From positions 9,439,001 to 9,503,000 of the forward strand of contig NC_065897.1 of the NCBI RefSeq assembly GCF_905147045.1: a stretch of DNA of 64,000 nt. Reading direction: 5' to 3'. Shown one piece after another: positions 1 to 12,900 of this stretch. Within the stretch, counting starts at the first letter, position 1, and each line of letters starts with the position of its first letter. Under the pieces are notes generated by a model. That model worked only from the letters and a program-made list of their open reading frames with translations. It did no database searches and was not told the DNA's origin. The position numbers and the translations under genes are program-made. This DNA is from Nymphalis io. Lineage: Eukaryota > Arthropoda > Insecta > Lepidoptera > Nymphalidae.

Positions 1-471
1 CCCTTTCGCGTTACCAATGATATATCAAGATTTATTAGGTTTGTCTCACATTGCCAGCCCAGATACAGTATGTCTAGTTGCTATAAAATGCACAAGCTCA
101 TTTCTTAAACTAATACGCTACAATAATCGATAAAAAATATTGCCAACAATAAATCGAGTAAATAACTACACTTCAAACAAAATTATAATAAATATAATGA
201 TGTCGGTACAAATTAATTATTATTATATAATTATTTGTCCCTCTATAATCATCATCTATTGGAATGTTTCGAAATGACTACAACCCGTCTCGACTTACCA
301 CGCTGTAGTAAAGTGGTGCATTTGTTTGAAATCATAATCTTAAACTCAGATTACGATTTATGTTATTTAGTTTTTTTTTTTGAAACTGTAAAGTAATCAA
401 TTAGCTATAAAATCGATGTATTTAATAAAAATTAAATTAAAATGATATATATAATTCATTTCAACTACTAG
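1..471. other. AT-rich non-coding DNA
   Basis: No ORF, splice-consistent exon or recognised repeat. Contains short T and A runs only. Confidence 0.6.
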
Positions 472-690
472 ATTGAGGACCTTCTGTTATATGCTCGATC
501 GATTGCAATCCCGTGGCGCTCCTCGTTAAGACGGAAAGGATATCGCTGGATTTTTAGTGGATATTCCGATTTTCGGGGCTCACTCGGCGCCTTAGACATC
601 GGCGAGCCCCATATACACCCCCCCCCCCCCCTTTAATGTTCCCGTGGGGGAAACGTGTAATGCGTTTTTGCCGTAAAAAAAGGTAGGAAT
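472..690. repeat. GC-richer block with C14 tract, probable retroposon fragment
   Basis: This block stands out from the AT-rich surroundings: it is GC-rich, contains a run of 14 C at 618-631 and ends near an A-rich stretch (676-682). It reminds me of the 3' part of a lepidopteran non-LTR element, but I cannot name the family. Confidence 0.35.
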
Positions 691-3600
691 GTATAGGAGT
701 TAAGCTATCCTAAATAAAATATTTTTTATGATAAGTATTCGTACCGACATGAGAATAAATAATAAATATGTATAATATAGAAATAATAACATAAATATAA
801 TAAATAAAGTTTTAATTAATAAATATTAAATGTATAAAGCAAACGAAAAGCAATAATATGAATTAATCATATTTGATTTCCGAAACTTGCTTCGAATTTG
901 CATAATTCTCATTTAGTTCAATTCAGAGCAGCGCCACTCGGGCTATAAACCACCGTGCCTAATTCCAAGTAATACATAAAAGTCGTCTGGTTTTTAAATC
1001 TTGATTAACCTTTCCAAGTTTCATAGTTACGTAACTGTAACATTATCGGTTTTGAAGATTGATATTACATTACTATGGGTTCTATTTACATTATTTTAAA
1101 TAGTTGATGTTATGCCGATTTGTAAGTTAATTTTAATAAGGTATACGACATTGCAGGAGTATCTTCCAGTGATTTAATGTTTATTAAAAATATTTCATTA
1201 TATTAATGAACATTTTTTTTAAATCTACCGTGTTTTTTCGCCCGTTATTTCTAACGCGACCGCGCTATGATTATGAAAATCTATCGTCACCCCATAACAC
1301 GTCAAGCATTTATCGATAAATCACGTAATTGGAACCGGAATACTCAATAATAATAACAGATCTCAATTGTTGTATTAACTAAAGTACCATTAAAATTAAA
1401 AAGCAAAAAAAAAATACAAGCTACTAGCAGAATTGATATTTTATGTAACATTTAAAAAGTCGTCAGTCCCAGAATTACATTATATTTCATAATACAGATG
1501 AAAATAAAAATTTCGTTAACAAAACGCAGACACATCAATTCACGTTATCGACAAAAAGATTTAGTACAAACGCCATAAGTGTTTATCCAGGTCAACTTCG
1601 CCTTATACGTTAGACTTAACGTAACAAACTCGAAGGGTCAGTTCGCGTGATCCTTGCTATAAAGCTAAGTTTTTGTACAGATTTACAACGCCACGATACC
1701 ACCGTATAAGGGTCACTAAGTCAAACACCATGTTAATAAACCTTAATAAGTTTAAGATCTAGATAACAACGGCTACTCTATAAACCGTATCTACTTAATT
1801 ATCTCGGGCGGAGATAGAGAAATTACGAGGAAAAGGGCATTAGCAACAATTAAAATTAAATCTAACAATATGTAACGATATCCTAATGGATATACGAGAT
1901 AGGATAAACGGATGTTAATTAAACATAGTGGGCGGTTGAACTATTGAAAATTCATTTATGTATATTATCGTAGAGAAATTCGTGTGTTCCAGAAGTATAT
2001 CAGATATATTATACCGCCCGTTTATATAGGGTGCGTGTTAGACACATATTACATAATCGATTTCAATTAAACTGTTAACCTTTTTCACAAATTTATATTT
2101 CGGTTCTATATTAATATAGGCCATAGTATTAGCTTTGTTTTGATTAGTATAATTGTTGTTATTAGTCTCGTTGATTTAATGGTTCGGCAAGAATCGTGAC
2201 AATTAAATTTGTAATGTGTAACTTATGTGTTTATCCACATATAATTTCGTTCTTGATTGTGAAGAAAAACATTTCATAAATCAGTATGTATTTAGAAATA
2301 CGCATTAGAGCAGGGGCTGGAGTGAACTCCAAGTCTTCTTAAGAGCCGAAATGATCCAGTAATTACAACACATGAAACTTAACTGATACTATCACTAAGT
2401 AGACATGTACATGTCTAATAATGTAATTCATGTCTTGTTCATTGTTTGTTAAGTTTGGGATGGTTGGCGTTCTATGGGGGAGGCTTTCTTCTAGCAGTGG
2501 ACGGCAAAAGGCTGAAAAAAAATGTCTTGTTCGCCGCTGTAGTAACACATCGTGCACATAGAAATTCCAATAACCATATATCACCGACGCAAATCAGAGT
2601 ACCTTAGTGAAATGACTGCAAACCTTCACCTGAAGAACGGAGAAGTAGGCCGTTTCAAACGATAAGAATCCTTTCTCCAGGAGTGTCCCATATACGATCT
2701 TGTACAGCAATCCCTTTATCCATTGTAAGTTCAATTTTATGACATTATAAATGAGTACGATTCTAAAAGGCGCAGACAAAAGCATTATTAAATTAAATAC
2801 TTTGACTTTACGCAAGTATTATTTTACATTAATACGTATGTATTAATGTAGCCTATAAACGGTAAAATTGACGGAAAATCGATATTGACCAGCGTCTATA
2901 CAATAGAACGAATGTAATTATTTTTATTGGTCTGGTAAAACTTATTTTCAATGTATTACAAATTTGTTAAAGTGTAATTAAATAATTTTACTTTTATTAA
3001 ACAACGAGACCTCTGAATCCAATTTTATTCCATTCTGCAAATGTAATAAAACGGAAAACGTATCCATAATTAAGTATTTTTTTAAACTTGGAACGTTTTC
3101 GAAAAACCACGTTAAATGTTCTTTTTTAAATTCTAAATTTAAATAAAATATTAATTGCTTCATTGAATAGGACACTATCTTGTAAGGCTACTGAATAAAT
3201 GTTTCATCTATTAATTAAAGCAATTTCGTAAGATCAGAATTTTATATTAATATATTCAATGAAAACCCAAGCATAATATGAAACTTCATTATAGTAAAAC
3301 GGGTATTTATAATCCTACCCAATATGGGATTAACTTAATCTCCTGAATAAACGATAACTCAATTAATAAGGGCCACTTTATTTTTAAGAATTAAGAAAGT
3401 ACAAACAAAAATACTAAATTTATGACACAAAATCAAGTTCCACAGCCGTGTTACAGATAGCAATGACTCAAAGCTGAGAAATAGTGTTTCAAATTGATCA
3501 ATCAACTCTCCGTGTCATAATTGACATATAAAATTTATGATTATATATATGTATATCTATAAAATTATAAATACAAAAGTTTATGTATTACTCGATCAAG

Positions 3601-5351
3601 TAAAAAAAACTAATGAAATTTACGACTAAAAATAGAACATACTTATTAGTACCAAAAACTTATATTTTATAACTTATACTTAGTTACTTAGTTAGTAATA
3701 AGAAGTAAATACGTATAATAATGTAATGCAGTCATACAAAAAGCTAATAAGATGTTGACTTTGTATTTTATGTCATTGTTAATCTACTTTCATAATAAAA
3801 CATAGTCTTACAAATCTTGCCGTATTTAAAGTAGCAATAAAATAGAGCTAACATACTTTAATCACTTACACGGGTAAAAAGTAATCGCAAACTCCGGCCA
3901 ATGCTTTATATATTTTAAAGATTTATATTCCTACCGATAATACTATTCTTTATAAAAGATTAAATTCAACTGAGATGACCTCGCAGTTAACGTTATGTTA
4001 ATAGAGAACCGTGACCAAAAGAAACAAAGTATATTATATGTTGGTTCTGGGGTCAAAGCGACATCGTGCCGCGACCATTGCACTATCTCCCGCTGTTCAT
4101 ACCCGCAGAAACCTCCAATCATAGAAACTTCATAGAATCGACAATGATAAATTCTCCGATCATAGGAACTATGGTCAAAGGAAATAAATGGTGTTTTACA
4201 ATGTCTGTAACACCTTGTTAGTTTGTTACTCGCGTTATGGTGTTGCAGATTACACTTTTGTACTATGACGGACAGTCGGTGTGATTTGCAATTGTACTCC
4301 GAGATCGATTATATATCAAATGGGCTAGGAACGTTTTGACAACTGAATGTGCATTTCAATAGAAAATCATTTATAACAAGATTTAAAATATAACTAACCG
4401 ATTGACAATACTGTTGTTCTAATTCCAATACAAAACAATTCCAAGCAAGCAATTAACATCGTCGATTGATTTTGACGCTTGAAAAAGAACTATTATAATG
4501 CCCAACTGCAAGAATACAGCAATGCTAGCCTATTTAAACAACAGTCTATGATTTAAGAGTCATGTTTGGTCCAGGACGTCAGGATTATAATTCCTTAATT
4601 ACGTTCCCTTGGTTTTCCGAATGATCGAATGGCAGTAATTGCTTTTATGTCGGACCTAAGCGAGTTTAATTGGCACTTTTGCTGGAATGCACGTTCATAA
4701 TTTAACAAACCACGATATTTTGATGGTATTACGATATGAAAACGTTAAAATTTAAATTACAATATCATAGAGAAAATTAACACTTTTATGTCTTTGCGAT
4801 ATTTGTTATTTTAATTTAATCAAAACCATTTTATTATCACTTTAATATTATAAAATATTCACATTATGTCGTTAGACAGAGGTTCCACAATCAGTTGTCT
4901 CGTTTATCAAGATATCGATTCGTGCGTATGTATAAATTTAGTTTAAGCGCTACACGCAAGAAGATTAAGTGAATTGAACGAGTTTTGCGACATAGAAAAT
5001 ATTCTAGCCGGCGCCAAGCCGACCAATTGTTATGAGATCGTGGATCGCAATAAATAACGCCGCGGGATCCCTCAATATTCGTCATGCACTATCGATGTCA
5101 CGAATCTAGATGCAGATTATAGTTATCACGTTTTATTTCACATATATTTACATAACTTAAGTGACTTATTGATTGCGAACTGATTTATTAAAATTAAAAC
5201 ATTTAGAACTATCGTGGTATTACAGTAACAACAGTGGTAACTGTTGGTCATACAGATTCTTATATCAGAAGAAACTGGTAAGGAGATGGTAAGAAGCGAC
5301 AACGCTTAATCTATCACGTTCTTGGATGTATATATCAGCCATAGCATATCT
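691..5351. other. Non-coding upstream DNA
   Basis: AT-rich sequence without an ORF longer than 80 codons. A perfect 11-bp-arm palindrome lies at 2825-2850. No promoter or exon could be supported, although a 5' UTR exon of the cadherin gene could be hidden here. Confidence 0.5.
2825..2850. repeat. Perfect inverted repeat, 11-bp arms
   Basis: Arms 2825-2835 (TACATTAATAC) and 2840-2850 (GTATTAATGTA) are exact reverse complements around the loop GTAT. AT-rich; function unknown. Confidence 0.8.
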
Positions 5352-5362
5352 ACATCTGCATA

Positions 5363-5561
5363 ACAGTAACAACCTGTGAATGTCCCACTGCTATGCTACG
5401 GCCTTCTCTTTTTGAGGAGAAGGTTTTGAAACTTATTCCACCACGCTGCTCCAATGCGGGTTGGTGGAATACACATGTGGCAGAATTTCAATGAAATTAG
5501 ACACATGCAGGTTTCCTCACGATGTTTTCCTTCAGCGTCATGCACGAGATGAATTATAATC
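5363..5561 (-). mobile_element. SINE family A copy, truncated, with 11-bp TSD
   Basis: Close relative of the copies at 35316-35625 and 50186-50494, on the minus strand. The tRNA-like head is missing, so the copy is 5'-truncated. Identical 11-bp sequences ACATCTGCATA flank it at 5352-5362 and 5562-5572, a clear target-site duplication. Confidence 0.82.
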
Positions 5562-5572
5562 ACATCTGCATA

Positions 5573-6866
5573 TGTAGGCTGATTGTACCGCCAAGTACGA
5601 CAGAAACAATGAAAACACAAAATCAGCACATTTTAAATTTTTTATGTTATTTTTTGTAAAACTACGATAAAATGAAACAAAAACGAGTCAATGTTTGCAT
5701 TTTATTATATTTTATTTCATATAAAAGTTATAGTAAGAGACATATAATAAGGAGATAACCAACTTTAGTGGTTGAGCTAATTTAATATTATTAATAATTT
5801 TGTTATTATCTGGATATCAAGTTGTAAAGTAATTTATTTTACGTAAACAGAAAATGAAAACGTTACAATTAAGATTATGCAATATAATTTCATCAACTAA
5901 TGACGGTGGCTGATAAGTGTGCTAGAGGGGTACTTTCCAACTTGGCATTCTAGTGCCAGTGAACTTGTTACTTACACAACTGCGGAGAGGGAGATAAGAG
6001 CTGCGGGTTCAACATCTGGATACTATGTTCAGTGCCTCCGACATTGATCACGTTTGTTGTCAAAGATAACTACAGTCTACGCGATTGAATATTTACTCTA
6101 TGTTTGTACGCGTGATATAATCGTGTTTTTTGGTTCTCGACCAAATAATTAATTTTATAAAACAACACTAAATCTTATGTTATTAAACAAACCTAACCTA
6201 ACCTAATATAAAAACCTTATATAAAAATAATAAGGCTGATCCATCTTATTTTTGACGTAAGAGTATTTGACCTTTTTGGTTTTATTATAACGAAAATATC
6301 GTTAACATAATATTGTTACCAATATAGTACTCCAGTTAAGCTACTCCATTTACTTTAAGCAAAGCAAAATCTGAAGATATTAATAACGCCCTGTCTATTA
6401 TGTGGGCATAATCTAATGCCCACTTCGTGCTTTACTTTACGAAATCAACGTCAACCCATACCAGCCTCGCTTCAATGAGCTATTGCACGTTTATATGCTA
6501 AACCGATACCCGAGGTGTCAGGAGAACTCGTGACAGGGTTACCCAACCTTTGGCCCGGAAAATGTGCAAGCGGTAGTACCGATTTAATTTTCACTTCATA
6601 TCTCATGGTTTTAGATTTGCGCCGCTTTATTCACGCGAAACGGTTGTCAGTTAAAATTCATATCAGTTTTATTGCTGGCAAATTGTATCTATCTAGTATT
6701 GTATGTTAATATTGTTGCGGAATATTGCAAGTAAATTATGACATTGGTGCAATGAGGCACGTGGAATATTTTGTCATATAAAAATGAAAAATATGGAATA
6801 TTTATAATCACTTCATCTGCTATGCCCTAAATATGCTACTAAAATAGTACAATATGATTGCTTGAT
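5573..6866. other. Non-coding upstream DNA
   Basis: AT-rich. The only open frames are under 80 codons and have no coding look. Nothing recognised. Confidence 0.5.
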
Positions 6867-6876
6867 TTATAATAAT

Positions 6877-7179
6877 TTAGCTTAAATAAAGAATGTCCCA
6901 CTGCTGGGCTAAAGGCCTCCTCTCCTCTTTTTGAGGAGAAGGTTTGGAGCTTATTCCACCACGCTGCTGCAATGCGGGTTGGTGAAATACACATGTGGCA
7001 GAATTTCAGTGAAATTAGACACATGCAGGTTTCCTCACGATGTTTTCCTTCACCGTAAAGCACGAGATGAATTATAATCACAAATTAAGCACATGAAAAT
7101 TCAGTGATGCTTGCCTGGGTTTGAACCCACGATCATCGGTTAAGATTCACGCGTTCTTACCACTGGGCCATCTCGGCTC
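6877..7179 (-). mobile_element. SINE family A copy, with tRNA-like head
   Basis: Near full-length copy on the minus strand. Read on that strand, the head has an A box (TGGCCCAGTGG) and a B box (GGTTCAAACCC), the signature of a tRNA-derived RNA polymerase III SINE. A 10-bp flanking match TTATAATAAT (6867-6876 and 7180-7189) is a possible target-site duplication, but the sequence is so AT-rich that it could be chance. Confidence 0.82.
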
Positions 7180-7189
7180 TTATAATAAT

Positions 7190-9365
7190 ACATATATGTA
7201 TATAATAATACATATATAAGTTCATATAAATTTATAACTAATATAGTTTTTCATTTGTTAATAATAACGTTATGTGTTTAATTTTACGCAACAGCTTCAT
7301 TAGAAATAAGCGAATATTCCGAAGAAATTGAATTTAAGGCGAGTTATTACAAAGGCATAAATTGGACGCTTCCTGCTCATAACAGAAGCTATTTCATGAT
7401 AATTTTGCTTTTCGCAACATGGGTTTGTGGTATGCCGAGATATGAACAAATTACAACACACTATGGTGGGTGTTTTTAAGTACGTAATATTATGTAACAC
7501 CTCTCTCTTTAATTTCGCTAAAATAATTAGAATACAATCTGAATCTAGATTTATTAATCAAAAATAAATTACCTTAGTAATAGATTTTATATTCTATAGA
7601 AGCGTTACTTCATAAATATATATTTATAATATTTTTTAAAATATGTTTCTTATACCAACCGATCTTCTGCATAACCAACCGGACTTATCTTTAAATAATT
7701 AAAATTAAACTAGAAAATCCATATAAATGTTTCTACAGGATTAATTGACTGAATTGACCTTGAACTTTGATCTTGATCGATAAAATATGACAATGTTAAT
7801 AAAGCTAGCTCATTTTTTCAATCTATATGAAACCAAAACTGTCATAGTTATATATGAAAAAAACCTGAATTTAAAGCGTACAATACAAAATTCAATTAGG
7901 AAAGCTCTTTGTACGACGTGGCGTCTTAAATTAATAAAATTTATAAAATCTTTGAAAAACGTCGTATAAAATTAACATAAGTAATGCGTTTACCTTCTTC
8001 GAAAAAAGTAATTTTTTTTTTCAAATTAAATTTTTCACAACAAAAATTTAATTTGTTGAACAAATCTTCTATATTAATTAATATTTTAAAGTATAATTTT
8101 CAGATTGAACTAACTTAGAAATATTAAGGCTCTGTTTAAACCAATATAGATAATGACTTGACATTTAAACAGATATATGAAACTATATATAATATAAAAT
8201 AGGAAAATTATCAATTTTATTATTATCTATAAAATATGATCAAAAACAATGTTTTTGATGACATTATCTTTTCTTAAAATAAGCGTAAATCGCTTGCTCT
8301 TGTACCTGTAGGTAGGCAGGACAATAGCCCGGCGGATCAAAGATCAACCTGCGACACGATTATAATCTACCCCTTAACTTTAGACATTACACTTATGTTC
8401 AGAAATAGCGATTGCAACGATAATAATTTTAAGACGTTAAAGGTTCTATTTTTGAATTTATTTTAATACAATTGGTCCCTGTACATATGAGCCAACCTTG
8501 TATAGATTAGCTCCGTGTACATAAGCCAACCTCAAAACACTCCTACTACGTATAATTATTCATGACCAAACTTTAATTTTGCTATTCATAGATATGGTTT
8601 GGCTGTTACTGCGGTATCTTAAAACCATGTTTTTAACGTACCTTTACATATTTACTATTTAAACAGGGATCAATTTTACTTAGTTACTTTATCGCAATTG
8701 AATCCCTTAAACGAAATTAAAACCGTTATAAATTAGTAAAATTGGTTCCCAGTTATGATTCAACTAGCTAATTTTTGTTAGGAATAGAATCGGGAAAGTA
8801 TCGTAATCATGATAAATTAATAGAATTATCCCCAGGCTAACGAAAGCAAGCGCACCTAAAAGTATTATAATTTACCTTTTACGTATCATAAAGTCATGCA
8901 TTTAAGTAAATAGTGAGTCGTAAAACTCGATAGTACGTGTCTCTACCTTTATTCAGCCTCTTCCCGCCCGGATTAGGACTATCTCGTGACAAAATATTTG
9001 TTGACATCACATATTTGATGGCGTTAAATACTTTAATACCTTGAACATACCAGACGTGTGTCGTGATTAATTTTTCAATTTTTATAGACAGATATCGTCG
9101 AGCAATACATATCGGTTAACATGAGACTTCTTAAGAGTAGCTTTTTTTCAACATTTTTGTAAAATAAAATACTTTAATAACGTCCCTTATAAAACATAAA
9201 TAATTATTATAATAACTTTACATGTAATGTATAAACCAATTTATAGTTAAAGAAAGGAGCTACATAAGAGTTTTGCTATTTTTTACTTATTTTTTGCAAG
9301 TAAGTAGTGGTAATTAGCATTAAAAGCACGTAAATGATGTACTGCTATAGAAAGGGTGTGTGAAG
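7190..9365. other. Non-coding upstream DNA
   Basis: AT-rich, with short inverted repeats such as ATCAAAAAC at 8239-8247 against 8251-8259. No exon or promoter could be supported. Confidence 0.5.
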
Positions 9366-9600
9366 GTTTTAAATTTCAAAAGTTGGTGGATATCCAGGTG
9401 GCAAATTTTCATCCGTCACAAGTTTCCTCGCAATGTTATACTTTACAAGCGAAAGAGGGATGATTTTCTATTAAGCTCTACGTTTTTATCGAGCCAAGAT
9501 CTTAGAACCGGGCCCAGTCGTTAGAACGCGTGAATTCTTAACTATGATTGCGGCTTCAAAACCAGGCATATAAGCTAAAAAACTCTTTCCCATAAGGGGA
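9366..9600. repeat. Two decayed SINE family A fragments, opposite orientation
   Basis: About 9385-9470 resembles the family A body in minus orientation (GTTTCCTCGCAATGTTA). About 9505-9580 resembles the tRNA-like head in plus orientation (CAGTCGTTAGAACGCGTGAA). Both are heavily diverged and lie just upstream of exon 1. Confidence 0.5.
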
Positions 9601-9728
9601 AGGAGACTTTAGACATTGGAACATTTACATGATCTAAATTTATGTTATTTCAAGCACTGACCATCTCATCTAGTGTTGTATTTACTTATTACCTACCGTT
9701 TATTAATCGGTTACGTTTTGTTTACAGG

Positions 9729-9918
9729 ATGACGTTTGCATCGGCGCTGGTGTTGCTCGCGTTGTGTGCAGCGGCGCGTGGCGGCGACCCGGTGTTCGAC
9801 CCGAGCACCCTGATGCGTCTTGTGCTCGTGCCGGCGGACGCGGCTGTCGGTTCCGTCATCTACCGCGTCCGTGCTTCCGACCCAGATTTCGATTATCCGT
9901 TGCATTTTGAACTTATTG
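9729..9918 (+). CDS. Cad86C: Cadherin exon 1: start codon, signal peptide, first EC strands
   Basis: Codes residues 1-64. The ATG at 9729 is followed by a hydrophobic leader (MTFASALVLLALCAAARG), then LVLVPADAAVGSVIYRVRAS, a typical EC1 opening. The frame stays open upstream to 9642, but a pyrimidine-rich acceptor ending in ACAG at 9724-9727 lies just before the ATG, so a non-coding 5' exon probably splices in at 9728. It ends in phase 1 at donor GTATGT. The exon is strikingly rich in GC and CpG compared with its surroundings. Confidence 0.82.
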
Positions 9919-12900
9919 GTATGTTTTGTTTTATAAACTGTTTCAAATGCAAGTACCGCGTTCAACATATTTTTAAATTTGTTTGAGCTGTAAACACGTG
10001 GTTTTTCATTGACGTGTATAATCAATAACATTAACGAGTATTATAACGCATAAAAATTATGTTAATCCTTTATTAAAAAAATAACAAAAGTTTATAATAA
10101 CTGAGTAGTTTTAACAAGTTATGAAGTAATGAAAGTAGTCATAAATACATTGAAGTATCAGATACTGTAATATATTTAAATTCATGACAGATATATGTTC
10201 GAAAAATAATATTCAACTTATAAATATATTTTTGATTGTAAACAGGGCAAATGGGACGTCTAGATATTGGCATCGAGTCACTTCCATGCACACGATACAA
10301 CTCAGTCTGCCAAGCCAATGTTATACTACTTCGGAGGCTGGAACCCGGTCGATACGTGGACTTCAGGCTGTCAGCCCGCAACACCAGAGGAAGGAGTGCT
10401 CGCATTGCTTGCTCCATTACTGGCACCAACGCCACCACTCCAAGAGATACTGTATTTCCTCATCAACCTGGCATTATCTTAGTTCCTGAGGTATATTTAA
10501 AAAACTAATCAATGTATAATATCGCTAAGAAAAAAAAGTTACGTAACATTCTGTTAATGATCAGCTGCTGGAGGAGGATTAATCCTCTCATTTTGAGGTT
10601 GTTCCACCACGCTGCTGAAAAGTGGTTTGATGGATAAACATGTTGCAGACTTGATCATCCAACACATGCAATTTCTTACGATATTTACTTTCACTGCCGA
10701 GTACGAGATGAATTATGAATACAAATTAAACACATGAAAATACAATCATCGGTTAATATTCATGTTTTCTAACTACTGAGCCAACTCAGTTATTTACTAT
10801 AAATAAACAACGCCGTTGTATCTTCAATAGTATGTATATCAAGAAAACTTATCACATAAACTTATAAACGTTGCTTAGCGGCTATTTATTTAAACACTAA
10901 TTTCGCTTTTTCTGTCATTATTGAAATTCGAAAGAAGAAGACACAGCATTATTTAACTTATCACCCACTAAAGAACGCTCATGAGTAAGAACGTTTCTCC
11001 ATTTCTGTCATTATTGATTTGAAATTCGAAAGAACCAAACACGGTGTTTTTTAAATAATCATCGCTAAATTGCGTTTATAGGTAAGGCCGTTAAATATTA
11101 ATGACATAATTGTAAAAGATAACGATCACTATGTAAAAAATGCCATTATATCTATACCTCGAAATATGGGTGTCACCACATGACGCCGCACGGGGCGCCT
11201 GCGGCGTGAAGTACCGTGATTGATGATGATTACGTGCACCCTGGCTTCCTCGCGGAAACGAAACAGAGATTAACTGTTATGTTATTAAATCGTACTTGAC
11301 CTTTTAAAACGATACAAATAAATTGTACCAAATAGATCGTATATGTAATATCACTAATCTCTATTCTCATTTAAATCAACTATTTTATTATTGTTACAGG
11401 ATGCAAAACGTGGAACGGATCTCGAAATAGTTATCGCCAAAAAAAATCAATTGTCACCGAAACCGTTGGAGTTAGAACTTTGGGTATGTTGTATACATTT
11501 ATAGTGATATGAGGTGATGATTGGATCTCAGAGCCGCGGCATGTCAGCACGCATTTAAAGCGTTAACCACATAATGAAGTTTCGTTGCCACCGCTAATCG
11601 GGCTCATTTTCACGGTGATATCGCGTTGACGGAATTTCACCATAATTCATTTACCATTTCATTTTGAGTGAAAATTCGTTTTAAGCACAATCTTCCGTAA
11701 CGTCGTATTATATTTATGGTTTGAGCAGGTTATTAAAATTTGTTCTTATCAAGTGCCACTTAATATCAGGTTATATAATGAGGTGAAACAATACATTTAG
11801 AAATTTCTTTGATCAGAATTTCTCGGTAAGATGATATTACACAATTACCGAGCATTAGTATGTCTTCAGGCGTGTTAAATTTCTCGCTATCCGTGGTAAA
11901 TGGGCGGCACTCATGCCTTGGGGTTCCTGTAATATTCCATTGAGAAACAGAAGGCAATCTTAGTAAATAATATATAATTTACATAGAAGAATCACATTGT
12001 CAGAATTAGATGAAGCATTTTTGTAAGACTTAAAGTGACACCACTCACATTAAATGTTATGTGCTTTAACATATTATATAAGTGATTAGCAGAAATCTTT
12101 CAGATCAGCTAACAAGGATAGCTAGTTAGAAGTATAATTAATCATTTTTAACATATTTTGAGACAAACTATAAAATATTAAACGGTGTATTAAACAACAA
12201 AGTACATAAGTACAATAAAATTAATCAACCGAATAAAGTTATATCGGATGTAGTATATGATCAATTTGTTCATTTAGTAATTATTAGAAATCTGAAACAT
12301 TATTATAGGATCTTTAAGCACAAAGTATTATTGGTAACGTGTTCCCGAGATGTTATCTTACCGTACTTTATTTACCGGTTCTGTTGAAAGTGGTCTGTGG
12401 AAAAACGCTTCTAATCGTCCATTAAACGCTATAATGACGGGAACGTGTCTTTACACGCACGGTAATATAAAAGCGAGCTCTACGTGATGAAATTAACTTT
12501 TCTATATAGTTTTGCTTATTTGTATTTTGATCTATATACACTTATATTAAATATTTTTTTTTATTTACTGACTACTTGATAATTTCTCTCATAAAAAAAA
12601 TAATGGAAAAAGATGCATAAATATTTCGCGAATATATGGAAAAAAAAATCGTTGTTATTTTTTCGGTACTTTATAAAGGGTAATTAAAAACTATTTTTGA
12701 CTCGACTATTTTTCTTTGTGCAGGGTTCCCCGCTTTTTGCAATAAGACAGCGCCGAGTGTCTACTGAGAACACGGAAGGCACGATATTCCTCGTCGGTCC
12801 ATTGGACTTTGAAGCGCAGTCTATGTATCATTTGACATTATTGGCCGTGGTAAGTGTGATAGCATGTACTACCGCTTTACAATTCTACCTCCTAATTAAA

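Noticed and set aside
7100..7179. tRNA-like A and B boxes, as a possible tRNA gene
   Set aside because: The sequence belongs to a dispersed SINE family with several copies here; it does not form a complete tRNA cloverleaf.
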